DNA of 64,000 nucleotides from Coprinellus micaceus (lineage: Eukaryota; Basidiomycota; Agaricomycetes; Agaricales; Psathyrellaceae), in the NCBI GenBank assembly GCA_951394405.1, contig OX596336.1, positions 4,340,001-4,404,000 on the forward strand. Reading direction: 5' to 3'. The notes below the pieces were generated by a model. That model was given only the letters and a program-made list of their open reading frames with translations. It had not been told where the DNA came from and searched no databases. The position numbers were made by a program, and so were the translations under genes. Of this stretch, positions 44,833 through 55,785 are shown piece after piece; within the stretch, counting starts at the first letter, position 1; every line of letters starts with the position of its first letter.

Positions 44833-47800
44833 ATGTCATCCGTAACGCAGAGTTCAATGCTCCCCGGCGACTCCGTTCCTCACCAAGAAAGCATTCAAGT
44901 TCAATATGTCGAGACCGATTGTTACTATTCACCCAACAACACCATTATGAAGTCCCGGCCCCTCACACTCGCTCCCATCCTTCATAACCCGTTCAACCCT
45001 AGCGGCGGACGTCCGCCTAGTATCCGATATCGCGACCTTCGCCCTCGTCCTTGGACCCCGTGTTTTGGGTGGACCAGCTTCATCCCCGTCGTACCTTGCT
45101 ACAGAGATGGGCCGCGCAGCATCCTGAGTGTCCTCCGCCACTCACCCCCAATCGAACACTTCTCGGACGAATCTGGCGGGAGGCAAGGCTTTTGTCTAGC
45201 TCCTAACAACGCGTGGCTTGACCTGCAGAAAAATCTCTACATGGCAGTATGCGCACTCAAGCATGCGTTCCACCTTCCTGTGATACTTCCGTTCCTTCCG
45301 CACGTCCTCGGCTACGGTGCGATGTATACCCAACAGCGATATCTAGAGCATGCTCTCCAGGAGTCCCGGGAGTGGTTCCTTGTCTGGATTGGCGCGCTTT
45401 CATATTGCCTCTTCGCTGCCGAACACCATCCAGATGAAATGCGCCGAAAAGAACGCCACTACTACCCATCCTGGCGGAAGCCATTGCAGGACGCAGGCCT
45501 ATCGGACGCCTGGATCGACGAGATGATCTACTCACCCATCGCCGACTACGACACCGTCCCTCGACTAGGTTGCATTATCATTGACATTCTCTATCAACCA
45601 AATGAAAACCCGGATGTACAATGGTTTGTGGAAGGTGGAATACCAGTTTGGTACCGCTGGGGACCTGCGGAAGAAAAACTGGCAGAGAAATATCCAACCA
45701 TGGCCCGCCACCGTCCGCCAAAGAACCCACTGTCGTCAGGACCGGCCAATACCTCAGAGGTTCCAGGAACATCCTGGCAGTTAACACGGAGTACACCCCC
45801 GCAGGACCAGCCCCACACCGACGTCAATCGGACCACAAATACGCTTCAAGTTGGAAGAGCCGCCGATCTATCGAGCAGAGACGAGGGAGAACATGCGAAG
45901 GAAACCGCACCCGCCAAGGGCGCTGGGGGTGAACCTGTGGGAGACAGTGACGAATTCCGAGAGGACGGTGAACACCCGCCGAGCAAGAAAGAACCGGAAT
46001 GGGTCGCTTTCTTTCGCAAGCGGGAGGCGGAACGCCCAGCACTCCTTGCTAGGGAAAACCCACTGCAACGTCAAAAACGATTGAATCGAATGAGAGAACC
46101 CCCGACGTCGTCTGCCCCGGTATTCGAATGGACTCTAGACCCAAAAAGCAAGGCCGACGTTTGGGTCCGGGTCCCCATACCTGCGAAATGGAGGGCTGAG
46201 ACTTTGATGGATTATGGCGAAGCCCAAAAGCGCTACGACCCGTTTCATAACGACTGGGATATCTGTACAGAGTTCGGGCAGGCCACGCAGGAGGAGGAGG
46301 AGGCCATGGACGCGCTTGTGTACGACCCTCTACTTTCCACCCTTGTCCGGGAAACGCCTTCCAGGGAGCAGCCTGGGGCCGGCCCAAAGCCGAATACTTC
46401 GCTCAAAGCCCAGGTACAGCCAGAACTTGAGGGTCCTTCAGAATCAAATGCTGGAGCATCTCCGACCCATCTCGCAGACCCCTCGGTCCTCACTGTTCGC
46501 ATCCAGATCAAACCAACTTCCTTACTGCCTCACACTACGCTTGCGACGTTGGACCCCTGCCCGGACTTGTTTCATGCAAACGAACCCAGTGGCCAAGAAA
46601 TCGAGGAGGTGTTTATGAATTTCTACGGACTCGCATATCCCATCCCTGGAACATACATCCCCGAGAATGAGGGCAAAAATAGACGTGACATCTTCCTCCG
46701 ACTTCTGGGCCAAGCAGGCGCTGGCACTCCCCAAGGTTCAAAGGCAGAGTTCTTCACATCGAACCCATACCTTCCCGCCCAACATCTTGTGAACTGCATC
46801 TTGGATCGACGAACCGACTTCGCGGGGGTTTGGGATTTGCAAGACGACTCCATCCAGCCGGTCAGGTTGAGACCACGATTTCAGATGCTGCGACGCGTCC
46901 AGTTTACCCCAACCACCGGGAACGCACAGGCACCACCCATGGGCGATGATATATTCGATCAAGTTGAGATGTGTTATGTCTTACAAGAGCCGGACTCGGA
47001 ACCCTCCCATCCACAATGGAAGCTTGCCTTGATCTCCTCATCGATCGCGCTAACCGCTTGTCGGCTTCCTGACGACTACACTGCTTTTGACATTGCGATG
47101 TGGTGTGCCCAGCGAGGAATTCCGTTCCGAATCCTTCACGCTTCCGAAACCCTCCCACGTCTCAACAGTCAACCGCTGCCCCAACTACGAATGTTATTTA
47201 TGTTGGAAGTGGTCAATCGACAGCCTAGACTTGATATTGGTGCAGTGCTATATGTGACTGTATCCCACATGGTGACGAGCCTGTGTATGGGGAATGTTTA
47301 AGGCCCCATAGTATCAACATCTGCACACTGTCTATCCATAGGGTGGTAGCTCAGTGGTAGAGCGTCCAGTCTAGTCAACGGATGGTCCCAGGTTCGATTC
47401 CTGGTCACTCCAATACTTTAACAATTTACCATCCCTGTTCGGCCCTTCAACCACAAGTTTACACGGGACGACTATAATAGTTACATTCATCTTCGTACGC
47501 TTCTCCTTGGGCAGCCTCACATGCAAGCCGCTCTGAAGAGAGGCGGCATCATCTGGCGACTGGCCATTGGGACGCTTGGAACTTCGAATGTCTGCCAATC
47601 ACCATCTCGATGGGGTAGTACACGCCGCCTGAAGCTTGGAGGTTCCGAACTGGTCGACAATGCGCTGACAATGAATGAGTTGGACCTGATTTGCGGCGCA
47701 TACGAGTGTGTTTCAGGTATGTTCATTGGTCAGGAGTCACTCTTTCCTTTACTGACAAACGCAACATAGATGATGGGAAGCAACGAGCCTTGAAATCGTG

Positions 47801-48050
47801 GTGGCCTCTCGCTCGATACTATGAAAAAGAGGAGTGTGGGGAGAATTACGGCCGTTGGACCTATCGACGGGAGGTATGGTATTCTGCACGGCTAGGAGAC
47901 ATTGAGAAGGATGATTTCTCCGCTGAGCCCTTAACTTATACCGGGTGGAAGAGCCTTCAGCACGGTCCACGCATGGTTCGCACCTTTCACGTGCTGATCG
48001 AGCAAATGTCGCGCGAGATCCTCACAAAGAACGCCCCTGCTGATCCCTAA
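44833..48050 (+). pseudogene. Agaricomycete repeat-family protein, interrupted
   Basis: The main frame 44833-47301 (822 codons) has WFVEGGIPVWYRWGPAEEKL, FFRKREAERPALLARENPLQ directly followed by RQKRLNRMREPP, and VFEWTLDPKSKADVWVRV. I recall this pattern from many unnamed, multicopy Agaricomycete proteins. The family sequence continues after a gap: IPVRPFNHKFTRDDYNSYIH and ALKRGGIIWRLAIG at about 47428-47716, a 53-nt GT-AG intron (47717-47769), then SWWPLARYYEKEECGENYGR to the stop at 48048-48050. Between 47175 and 47427 lies unrelated sequence that ends the first frame and contains a tRNA-like segment; I see no intron that removes it cleanly. So the gene is either disrupted or has an unusual intron. 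Function unknown; often near transposons. Confidence 0.6.
47339..47411 (+). tRNA. tRNA-like sequence, probably a pseudogene
   Basis: It has good polymerase III boxes (TAGCTCAGTGG and GGTTCGATTCC), a four-base D stem and a perfect T stem CCAGG/CCTGG. The acceptor stem pairs at six of seven positions, two of them G-T. The anticodon arm is poor: only TCC/GGA pair and the loop has an extra base, so no anticodon can be named. No T-run terminator follows. It lies inside a protein-coding family gene. Confidence 0.45.
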
Positions 48051-48543
48051 TCATACTGTAGTTGAATCACTTTCCCCTACATGACTTCTCTCATTGGCTA
48101 CCCTAGTAAATACACTTATGCTTTTCGTAAACATGCACCCTAAGATAAATCATGCCAGTGCTCAAAGTTCTCCACGTTCTAGTCGGCTCTCGTAAGTTTC
48201 TTCATAAGCCCGGGCCACTGGTGGCACACACCATGGGCGCCTATCACTGATCCTAGCGGCCCGGGTGCAATGGCGGCCTCGTTATAAGCTCGGCGACAGT
48301 GGTTCAGACCACCTATTCCATTTCAAATTGCTAGTTACTCAACACCCAAAAGCAATATAGACCTCTTGTGCGAACATTCGATGGGGCGCTGAAGATACTG
48401 ACAAAAAAAATTCAATCGGGCATGGTCACGTTGAAGGTGGAACATTTCGAAGCAGCAGAGGTGCGAATCTCGGCGACGTAATCCGGGAGATTCTTGTGCT
48501 TGAGATAGGTGAGAGTAGATGCGTTCACTGACCACATAACTAC
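48051..48543. other. Intergenic, end of a minus-strand candidate gene
   Basis: No complete gene. In-frame coding-like sequence continues on the minus strand from the stop at 48544 to a second stop at 48412-48414 (for example YLKHKNLPDYVAEIR), so the candidate gene upstream may really end there through an unseen splice. Confidence 0.35.
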
Positions 48544-49640
48544 TCAACAGAGACTGAAGTGTTTGAAGCGTTCCGCCCGCTTCTTTGGGCGAGCGGATCT
48601 CCCCTTGTACCCTGCAGCCTGATTGAGTGCTATCTGAGTAAGCTTCTTGAGGACATCATTGAACTTTAAAGTATGTCCATGGGAAGCGGTAAAGTGAACC
48701 TGAGCGTAGGATTCGAGATTGTCGGGGGATAAAGGAGAAAGCTCGTCGATAATGCGGCGAGTGACTTCAAGGGCCTCCGCCTTCAGCTTTCCCAGCTGAC
48801 TTTAGAGGAATGGGAGAACCTCGATACCTAGGAGCGTACGTGAGGTTGAGTAGAGGGGGCAGATGGGGAGACGTCCGAACGCACTGGGTTGTGGGGAGTT
48901 GGGAGGGCGGATGGGTGAACTTCCCCAGACAAATAGAAGGTGCCGTCTTGACCAAGAAAGGGGGATAAATAACCCAAAGTAGGTTGATCAACAGGCTGTA
49001 AGGAGTTGGGAGTGTTGACGACGGCCTGCTTCTTGGCGGGAACTGGAGAATTGGAGATAGATTCACGGGGGGGGGGGGGGGGGAGAACAGGCTTCTTCCG
49101 GACTTGGGCTGCGTCGGTGGCGGCGGGTTGTAAGGGACTTTTGGTATTCTAGCGAGATAGACAGCGGACGCCTGGAGAGCAACTGGATGGAGAGTGCACA
49201 ATGAGCTCTCGACGAGGGGACGAACTTGACGAAACATACCAGTTGGAAGGGCTTGTATGCTGTACACATGCACTTTGCAGTTGACGGGTCTAGGCGACAG
49301 AGATTTCTTCCTGGAGGCCCAGCGATGGCGGATACGGCTGAGAGGAGACCAATGGAGAGCTGACCGGACAATAGCGAACGGCGGCCATGCCAGGACCGCT
49401 CCTATATGATGAGTTCGGTTAGTTGATAGAAGATCGGGAGCAGGGGACTTGAAAACATTGTCTATCTCAGGAAGAAATGATTGCGATTCGCTATAGACTG
49501 ATACGGCGCCGCCTTCAATGCTGACTTGAAGCCTGCCCAGCTCGCTGTGACTCACCAGAAATTTCGAAGCATCGAATATCTCTGAGTAGCGCTCATACGA
49601 CCGAAGAAGATAGGATTTCGAACGTCGAATATCCTTATCT
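48544..49640 (-). CDS. Multi-exon candidate gene, unknown
   Basis: Not visible as one frame, but coding-like pieces join in phase: about 49606-49556 (SYERYSEIFDASKFL), 49401-49240 (LSGQLSIGLLSAVSAIAGPP), 49148-48840 and 48795-48544. Introns read GTGAGT to TATAG, GTATGT to GCTAG and GTACGC to GTCAG. The third piece starts NTKSPLQPAATDAAQVRKKP, crosses a 17-C run as Pro and stays in frame to QPTLGYLSPFLGQDGTFYLS. The last piece (LKAEALEVTRRIIDELSPLS; FNDVLKKLTQIALNQAAGYK) looks helical. The 5' end is uncertain and one palindromic repeat overlaps it. No family recognised. It could be a decayed gene, since coding-like sequence continues past the stop. Confidence 0.4.
49067..49083 (+). repeat. Run of 17 G
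   Basis: Seventeen consecutive G on the plus strand, lying in the Pro run of the candidate minus-strand gene. Such runs are unstable and error-prone in sequencing. Confidence 0.9.
49613..49634. repeat. TTCGAA-type palindrome 2
   Basis: GGATTTCGAACGTCGAATAT then CC. The outer GG/CC pair. A weaker relative lies 33 bp to the left, at 49558-49582. Confidence 0.55.
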
Positions 49641-51024
49641 ACAGTCGGGGACGTCGAGGTCGTCGGCGAAGTTCAAGGGAAAGGACAGGCAGGGACCGTG
49701 GAAAAATTGTGTGAAGAGCGTCCGAGTCCGTGGCGCCTTCTAATCATTCCACTTCAACTATCATACACTCCATCGGTGCTCCCCTGCAATACTCTTGAGT
49801 CGGACACACACCTCGAAGACCCTTCTCTTTGCCCTGCCCGATGGTTTGTGGGATTCACCGAGCTACATGATCACTTGTGAAGTCTCCTGACTCGAAGTAA
49901 TTGGACTGTAAGTGTTCCATTCTATACAGGCCGAGTCTGCTTGCCCCTTCTGCCCCTAGGAGTATGAACTCACTGAGATGTTGACTATCCAAGAATGTTC
50001 ACCTTCCATCTCGCTAACAATGGATCGCACCCCGTCGCTGTGCCAAGCACTCGAAAATCGCTTGCAAATAGGGTCACTGGATTTTCGATGTTCGAAATCC
50101 TCTGGCATCCATCGCGATTCGCCCCAGTCAAGCCCTCCACCCCAGGTTAGACTGATTACAGTCTCTCAGGTTGTCCAGTTATCTCCGGAAAAACACTCAA
50201 ACACCTGAACACCGCGATCTTGGCAGTGCTGAGCGGCTCTCTATTCGGTGAGGCTGCTAGCTCGGACATGGTGATTTCTCAAAGCGCTTTGATGCTGATT
50301 GCCCTGGCAAAGGTCACTGGGAGGGGGGAGGGGGGATTGTCTGGGCAGCCCGTTCTCCCCTTCGAATAAATCACCACGGGGCGTTCGAAATTCGAAGTTC
50401 TTCGGTGACAGGAGCTCGGAATCGGCGGCAGGTGGATCTGATTAGTCCTACCCTCCCCCGCATCCTGCCCATAATCTCGTTGAATTTCCGACAAACTGTC
50501 CACAAGAGGCGCCTTTCCTGGCCCCAGTGATGTCTGCTTCTTCCTTCGGAGAGTATCGTCGATATGTACGAAACCCAATTACCATTTAACCTGAACGAAA
50601 CCTGACCCTACTACAAAGTACACGACAATGACCATCTGCAGGCCTCCCCTTCCACCCCACCGGTACGGTAGGGATCTACTGCTCCTTGAAGTCGCATACA
50701 GCGACAGGTGCTGTGCTGGTGGACGAGCCGAGCCTTAGTGCGAGGTTTATGTCCGATTCGATGTCTGCGAAGGATGTCAGCGCCGCTCGTTCAGGCTACT
50801 ACGTTGTAAGTATCAAGTCTATTGGCAGTGTGCAAATGAACGTAAAACTCACCACGCATGTGCTCCAGGCTCCTCAAGAGGGACTGAAGGCCGAGTTGGA
50901 ACTGACGACGAAATATTTGACGCACGGAGGAGCCGACATTCACACCGGCCCTAACACGACCACCAAGGCCTATGCGATAGGAAGGGTGGTGAGATGCGAC
51001 CTTGGGAATATGAAGAAGATAGCA
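49641..51024. other. Intergenic DNA with palindromes
   Basis: No supported gene. A plus frame 50686-51261 overlaps the opposite, better supported gene and is not counted. Contains a clear TTCGAA palindrome at 50079-50100 and a looser one near 50383-50402. Confidence 0.4.
50079..50100. repeat. TTCGAA-type palindrome 3
   Basis: GGATTTTCGATGTTCGAAAT then CC, arms pairing to the ends. Confidence 0.6.
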
Positions 51025-51811
51025 CTAACCCAGAGCCCCACGCCCGATGAACCGAACCACGGAGGCGGCCCCGATAACGACCCCGATGAGCAAGACGATA
51101 GTGATAGTGAAGATCCCCGTGTAGCCAGACGTTCTAGGCGCATTCGTTGTGGCGGAAGAGAAGATAAACGGGAAGCGGCGCTGCAGGGGGAGAACTTCGA
51201 CTCTCGATACTCCCGCGATCGCGTTCCAGTGATCCAAGCTATCAGTGGTCGCAACGAGTGACTGCCTGGGGTTGATGGGCCAAGACTGGAAGAACTCGCT
51301 CTTGTGAAGGGCGACTGCATCCTGTTCCATCGCTCGAGCAGCGTCGGGATTCACTAATTTCAGATTCATCTGCAGTACCGTCACTGCCTCGGTTAGATCG
51401 TCGCTGGCCTCGACGACTCCTGGCGCTTCGGTGGGCTCTCCGAACGCCCTTGGAGTTCTGATGGAGGCAGTCGAATTGGACCTGGGCGGCGTGCTGTCGA
51501 GGTTGGAGGGGCTCGTGATGCTTCAGCGCCCCGCGTCGAGTGTTGCCGTCAGCGATTGCCTCGATGCTTCAAATTGTGAACTCTCATGCGTACCTCCCAT
51601 CGGTAGCTCTGAGGCTCGCGCTCCTGTTGGTCGTCACTTGAGGTCCTCCTTGGGCTTGCTGAAGGCGGTACCCGACCGTCGTGGACGCCGCTCGCTTCCG
51701 AGGAGTATATCCTCTCAGGTGGGGTGCAGACCCCACCGTAATTTGAGTATCCTGAGGGGGAGGTCGTTGGGGGACATTACGGGGTTGAATCCACGGCAAC
51801 AGAAAAGACAT
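51025..51811 (-). CDS. Tail-anchored membrane protein, unknown
   Basis: Two exons, 51811-51594 and 51520-51025, joined by a 73-nt GT-AG intron in phase 2, give 237 residues. The N-terminal 70 residues are basic and Pro/Ser-rich (MSFLLPWIQPRNVPQRPPPQ). The middle is helical (LTEAVTVLQMNLKLVNPDAA). Near the C-terminus is one transmembrane helix, TGIFTITIVLLIGVVIGAAS, followed by a short basic tail VVRFIGRGALG. With no signal peptide this is a tail-anchored layout, so insertion into the ER, mitochondrial or peroxisomal membrane is inferred. No family recognised. The opposite-strand frame over the same bases is a shadow. Confidence 0.6.
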
Positions 51812-52533
51812 AGTATAGGAGGGTGGACGCGTCCAGCGAGTGCGGATAGTGCCAGTGATGGTGTAGATGCAGGAGCGGTGGAGTGGTGCAAGCACCACGT
51901 CCAGCGAGCGAGCTAGCAGCTGTAGAGAGACGTTGGCATTGTTTGGCGTCAGCTTCGGTGCTTAGTCATCACTACGATATCGGTCGCGTCGCGTTCCTGT
52001 ACGATACTTGATCTTGATCCACTACATTGACTTCGCAGCACTCCAGAGACTAGACTCTTTGCCTGCCTAGACGTTCTCTTCGTTCTCGCTCCCTAGACGT
52101 GTCCAGCGGGTGGAAACTCGAAGGCAATGTTTCACGGAAGACTCAGAGTTCAGTTGTTGTACTTGCGCTAGGTGGGAAAGCGTGCCACAAGGCATCCGCC
52201 AACTCCAATCACTTCTCCCGCCAATCACTCTGCTCGACTATCACCACCACTGGCCATCAGAGGAGAACACCCGCAAGGCCGCTGTCGACGAACATCTCCC
52301 TATTGGCTAGGGCAGTATCCCTACCAGAGGTTGACAATCTCCTTCTCCCCCAATTCAATACACGCGGCCGGCATCCAAACCGACCTCCGCCCTGAGAGGA
52401 TGGCGGAATATGGTATATAAGCCTCCCCATCTTTTAACTTCTCAGCCAGGTTCGAGTCCACCCTTCACAACCCCCACTACTACCTCCCCCTTGAAGCGCC
52501 AAATATACTCTCAACACGGCACCCGGATTCGAC
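51812..52533. other. Intergenic, divergent promoters
   Basis: Between the tail-anchored gene (-) and the next plus-strand gene. Holds a good TATA box for the latter. No gene. Confidence 0.45.
52414..52421 (+). promoter_or_regulatory. Probable TATA box
   Basis: TATATAAG lies 113-120 nt upstream of the ATG at 52534. Confidence 0.5.
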
Positions 52534-54192
52534 ATGTCTTCATTCATTGACCACGTCGGTTCGACCAACTCGGCAACGCCACCTTCCACTCCAGGCCATA
52601 CTACTTCGTCGACAATGCACGGTTTTCAGGGTCCCCCTACCGTCCCCACAACCCCCGTTGCTCCTGGGCAGAAACCCATCGTACTATTTGGCTGCGTTAT
52701 GGGCAGCAGTGATTCGCGTATGGCGAGTCAAGTACTCAGCACCGGCAGACCTTGCCCAGGTCCGTCATCTCCTCTGTGCGCACCGTCGAAGCGTGTGACC
52801 ACAGCTGCACGCCACAACGCAACTTCTCTCGGTAGCCCTCTTCGACTCCAACACCAATGCGACGGCCAAGGCTCGGGCAGTCGCCGTGCTTTGGTACGAG
52901 CAGCACCGGCACCCATCCCACTTTGGCAATATCTGTCCCCACCCCCGAAGGGTCGTAGCAGCAGCGGAGAATCTACGGTGGTTCTCGAGGGACAGACTTC
53001 TGACTCGGAGGTGTTCACACACCCCGGAACGCTAGAGTTATCCTCTTCCACTCCCCGTACCTCCACAAGCTTCCAGATCTTCAATAGCGATCCGAGCCAC
53101 GACGTTGAAGCCACCGAGGATATGGTACCCACCGCTGTCGTGCTGGCTGTTCTGGCCGCCTTAGAGGATGTTGTTAATGGTGAGCACTATCACCTGTTCT
53201 CTCTGATTACTGTGGCTGACTACTAGCACACTTCACAGAAGAACTGGGGTACTCCAATTCATTGACAGGAGTGGAACCGGCGGATCGGGGATATCTTGGA
53301 GACCGTGGCGGGCCACTCGTTGGCTCGAAGAACGTAAATCCAGCTTCGATCGAAAGCTGCAGCGCCGACCAGTTTGACTTCGGCTACGAAGTACTCCCAT
53401 TGACCAAAACTCAAGGCGGTGAGATACTAGGACTTCCAGAAGTTCAATATCAAGTTGGTAAGTTGATTAGATGCTGTGGCTTATGGTGCGCTAGTCATAT
53501 TATGTGCTAATCTTGTGGTTGTAGCATCGGCTGTCCCCAGCCTCCCTCAAGCTGGATTTCCTGTACTCGAAACCGGGCCGATGAGTCCTACTACAATAGA
53601 CGACACTAGCTATGTGTTTGATGACTCTTGGGAGTATGGGTGGATTGATGGGCTTGGCGACCAGCCGCCTCCTACCGGACTTACTCCGAACTGTAAGTCT
53701 CGAAATTAACCACTTTATGATTCGCTTTGTGTACGACCCTTACTGATAGGATTTCAAATAGCGATCGTCTCACTCGACCCTTCCCTCCTCGCCGATATCC
53801 CCAAATTCAATCCCCACCATCCCGTCCCCACTAATTTCAATCTACTCGTGCGCCTCGGTTATCTTCGTGACTGGCCCGCGGTTGGTGTCACCAAGACAGA
53901 GCTGAAGCGCATCCTCAAGGCTTGTCTTAGATGTCACAGGTTCATGTACGCTGACCGACGTACTCAGCATCGTTGCGAGGGTCCTGTTCTGGATGTATGT
54001 GGACCCGGTTTCAACTTCGTGGACAACATGCTGGAGTTTGGAGAGCACTCGGGCTTCACCGTCGACGACCTCACCTTTCTCCTCTTTCGGTGCCAGGGCT
54101 GTCTCCGCCTCTTTAATGTCACCACTGAGGATGGTACCCTGGACCCGTTGGTGGGAGAATGGGTCATCCACTGCTGCAGGATGCAGTCCTGA
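52534..54192 (+). CDS. Cys-rich C-terminal protein, unknown
   Basis: Four exons fit: 52534-53179, 53227-53457, 53525-53692 and 53762-54192, giving 491 residues with all phases consistent. The N-terminus is Ser/Thr/Pro-rich. The middle exons are acidic (DDTSYVFDDSWEYGWIDGLG). The C-terminal exon has VGVTKTELKRILKACLRCHR, then CEGPVLDVCGPGF, then LLFRCQGCLRLF, a set of Cys and His pairs that could bind zinc. Within exon 1 the frame at 52670-53040 is less convincing than an alternative frame (LAALWAAVIRVWRVKYSAPA), so another intron or a frameshift may be missed there. No family recognised. DNA or RNA binding through the Cys cluster is only a guess. Confidence 0.6.
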
Positions 54193-54595
54193 TGACTCGC
54201 TGACCCAGCAGACACCGTGACGGTCACTGTGTCTTTGCTCAGGTTGAAACACCATGATCCATGCTCCTTCCATATATGCTTCGAAAACTTGTTCATCACC
54301 AATCTACCATACCCTTTTAATACCCCCAATGACATTGTTATTATCTGACTGAGTCAACGACTGTCACACAAGTCCGGCTGATGGGTCTTGCTCTGGTTGA
54401 GTATCTCACCAAGGTGTACCACAGCCCCGAAATGATATAACACTAAAGTTTACGACAATACAGCAGTGAGGAATAAATAGGACTAGATTAACTCTAGGGT
54501 GAACGTGCGAGAGGGTTATTACAACATCACCATACTTTAATTGTGCAGGAGGAAGAGTCGAATAAAGAAGGAGACTGGAGACTTGGTGGAAAGCT
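54193..54595. other. Intergenic, convergent 3' ends
   Basis: Between the Cys-rich gene (+) and the small helical gene (-). Nothing recognised. Confidence 0.4.
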
Positions 54596-55081
54596 TCAAT
54601 ATATCGTTAGAAGTGGTGAAGGTTGGGTGACCACACTGGTGAGGTCGGGACAGCTGCTGCCCGAATCCCACATCCTCTGTACGGCCGGTCTGAGGGTTGA
54701 CAGATCCCGACCAAATGCGGCCCCAACCTCTTGAAGTTGATGCGTTGTGAGACGAGTCAAAGTCGTCCGTACATCGCAGGGTGAATTGTGCAGTGCAGTG
54801 GCGGGTTGTGTCAGAGGCTGGGCGGTGAATGCTTCAAAGAGCGCTTGACGCAACGCCGAGTGGACCTTCTCCATGTCGAGAGATTGGGGATCGTCCTCGG
54901 CGACAGCAGCATGGATCTCAATCCGTTGGCTACTCAACGTTATCAAATCCCCCACCATATCCAACGCCTGAGAAACGAGACGCCCGATTTCGTATTCAAC
55001 CATACTGCTCCGTGCCATGTTCTGAACGAGGTCCTCTAGGGTCCACCGGGAATCCGACGACTTGGGGTTGGAAGTCTCCAT
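54596..55081 (-). CDS. Small helical protein, unknown
   Basis: Uninterrupted frame of 161 residues starting METSNPKSSDSRW. The centre is strongly helical: LEDLVQNMARSSMVEYEIGR, then LVSQALDMVGDLITLSSQRI. There is no signal peptide, membrane helix or Cys cluster. The frame is read end to end with balanced composition, which supports coding, but no family is recognised and a longer spliced form cannot be excluded. Confidence 0.5.
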   Translation of the reverse strand: METSNPKSSDSRWTLEDLVQNMARSSMVEYEIGRLVSQALDMVGDLITLSSQRIEIHAAVAEDDPQSLDMEKVHSALRQALFEAFTAQPLTQPATALHNSPCDVRTTLTRLTTHQLQEVGAAFGRDLSTLRPAVQRMWDSGSSCPDLTSVVTQPSPLLTIY

Positions 55082-55728
55082 TGTAAGGGGCTGAAAGAAG
55101 GACGTCAGTCCAACGGTTTGTCGTGAGTAAGGTTTGGAGGTCGGAAATATTTCTATTTACCTCCCAGTGACGTTCGTTGCTACTCCCACAGGAACTGAGA
55201 CGAACGCTGTTCGGCCTCACCGGGTTTGGTGAAATCTGCTGTTGTCCACAACGACTCTTGTGTCCAGTACAACAGGAGGGTGGGGGTGGTATCATGAGGG
55301 TAAAGGTGTTCGAGGACGACCGCTCCTGTCCAGAACCGGAGTTGCTATTGGGTCGTGAAAAGACAGGAACAGTGCCGAGTATTCATGCTCGCGCCACTGA
55401 GGCGCGGTGGGGGATTGAGTTGAGTGGCATGAGGTGAGGGTAATCGTCAGATTTTCCTAGGACATGTGTACCAGGTGGTGGGAGTGATTCAAGCCTCTGA
55501 GAGATCAGTGTTGAAACGTTGATGGCTCCATGGAAGCCGGACCCACAACGGACTCATACAAGGAAAGTCCGACGACTCGCTCAGATGTCCGAGCCGTCGA
55601 AAGTCCCGCAAGGTATTGGTCAGTAAGCAGCATTGCGATTATTCAAACGACGACACAGACCCAGCGAGCTTGTGAGGGAATAGCCGGCCTCTAGATGTGG
55701 CATTCAAATTCCAAGGTTGGCCCTGCTC

Positions 55729-55785
55729 ACCAAGTGCGCGCCGTGGTAGGTGTAGTCACTACACCTACCACAGCGCGCGCTTGGT
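55729..55785. repeat. 57-bp near-perfect palindrome
   Basis: Arms ACCAAG..GCGCGC..GTGGTAGGTGTAGT and the reverse complement meet at a single central C (55757). Only two positions per arm mismatch (at 55735/55779 and 55742/55772). It would extrude as a strong hairpin. No flanking target duplication is evident. Confidence 0.85.

Noticed and set aside
47339..47411. A functional tRNA gene
   Set aside because: The anticodon arm cannot form five pairs with a seven-base loop, the acceptor has a mismatch, and no T-run follows.
48767..49555. 262-codon minus-strand single frame
   Set aside because: Parts look protein-like, but another frame gives longer coherent sequence once normal introns are used, so the single-frame reading was dropped in favour of the spliced model.
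50686..51261. 191-codon plus-strand frame
   Set aside because: Its second half is the shadow of the better supported minus-strand tail-anchored gene, whose two exons join in phase and end in a membrane helix.
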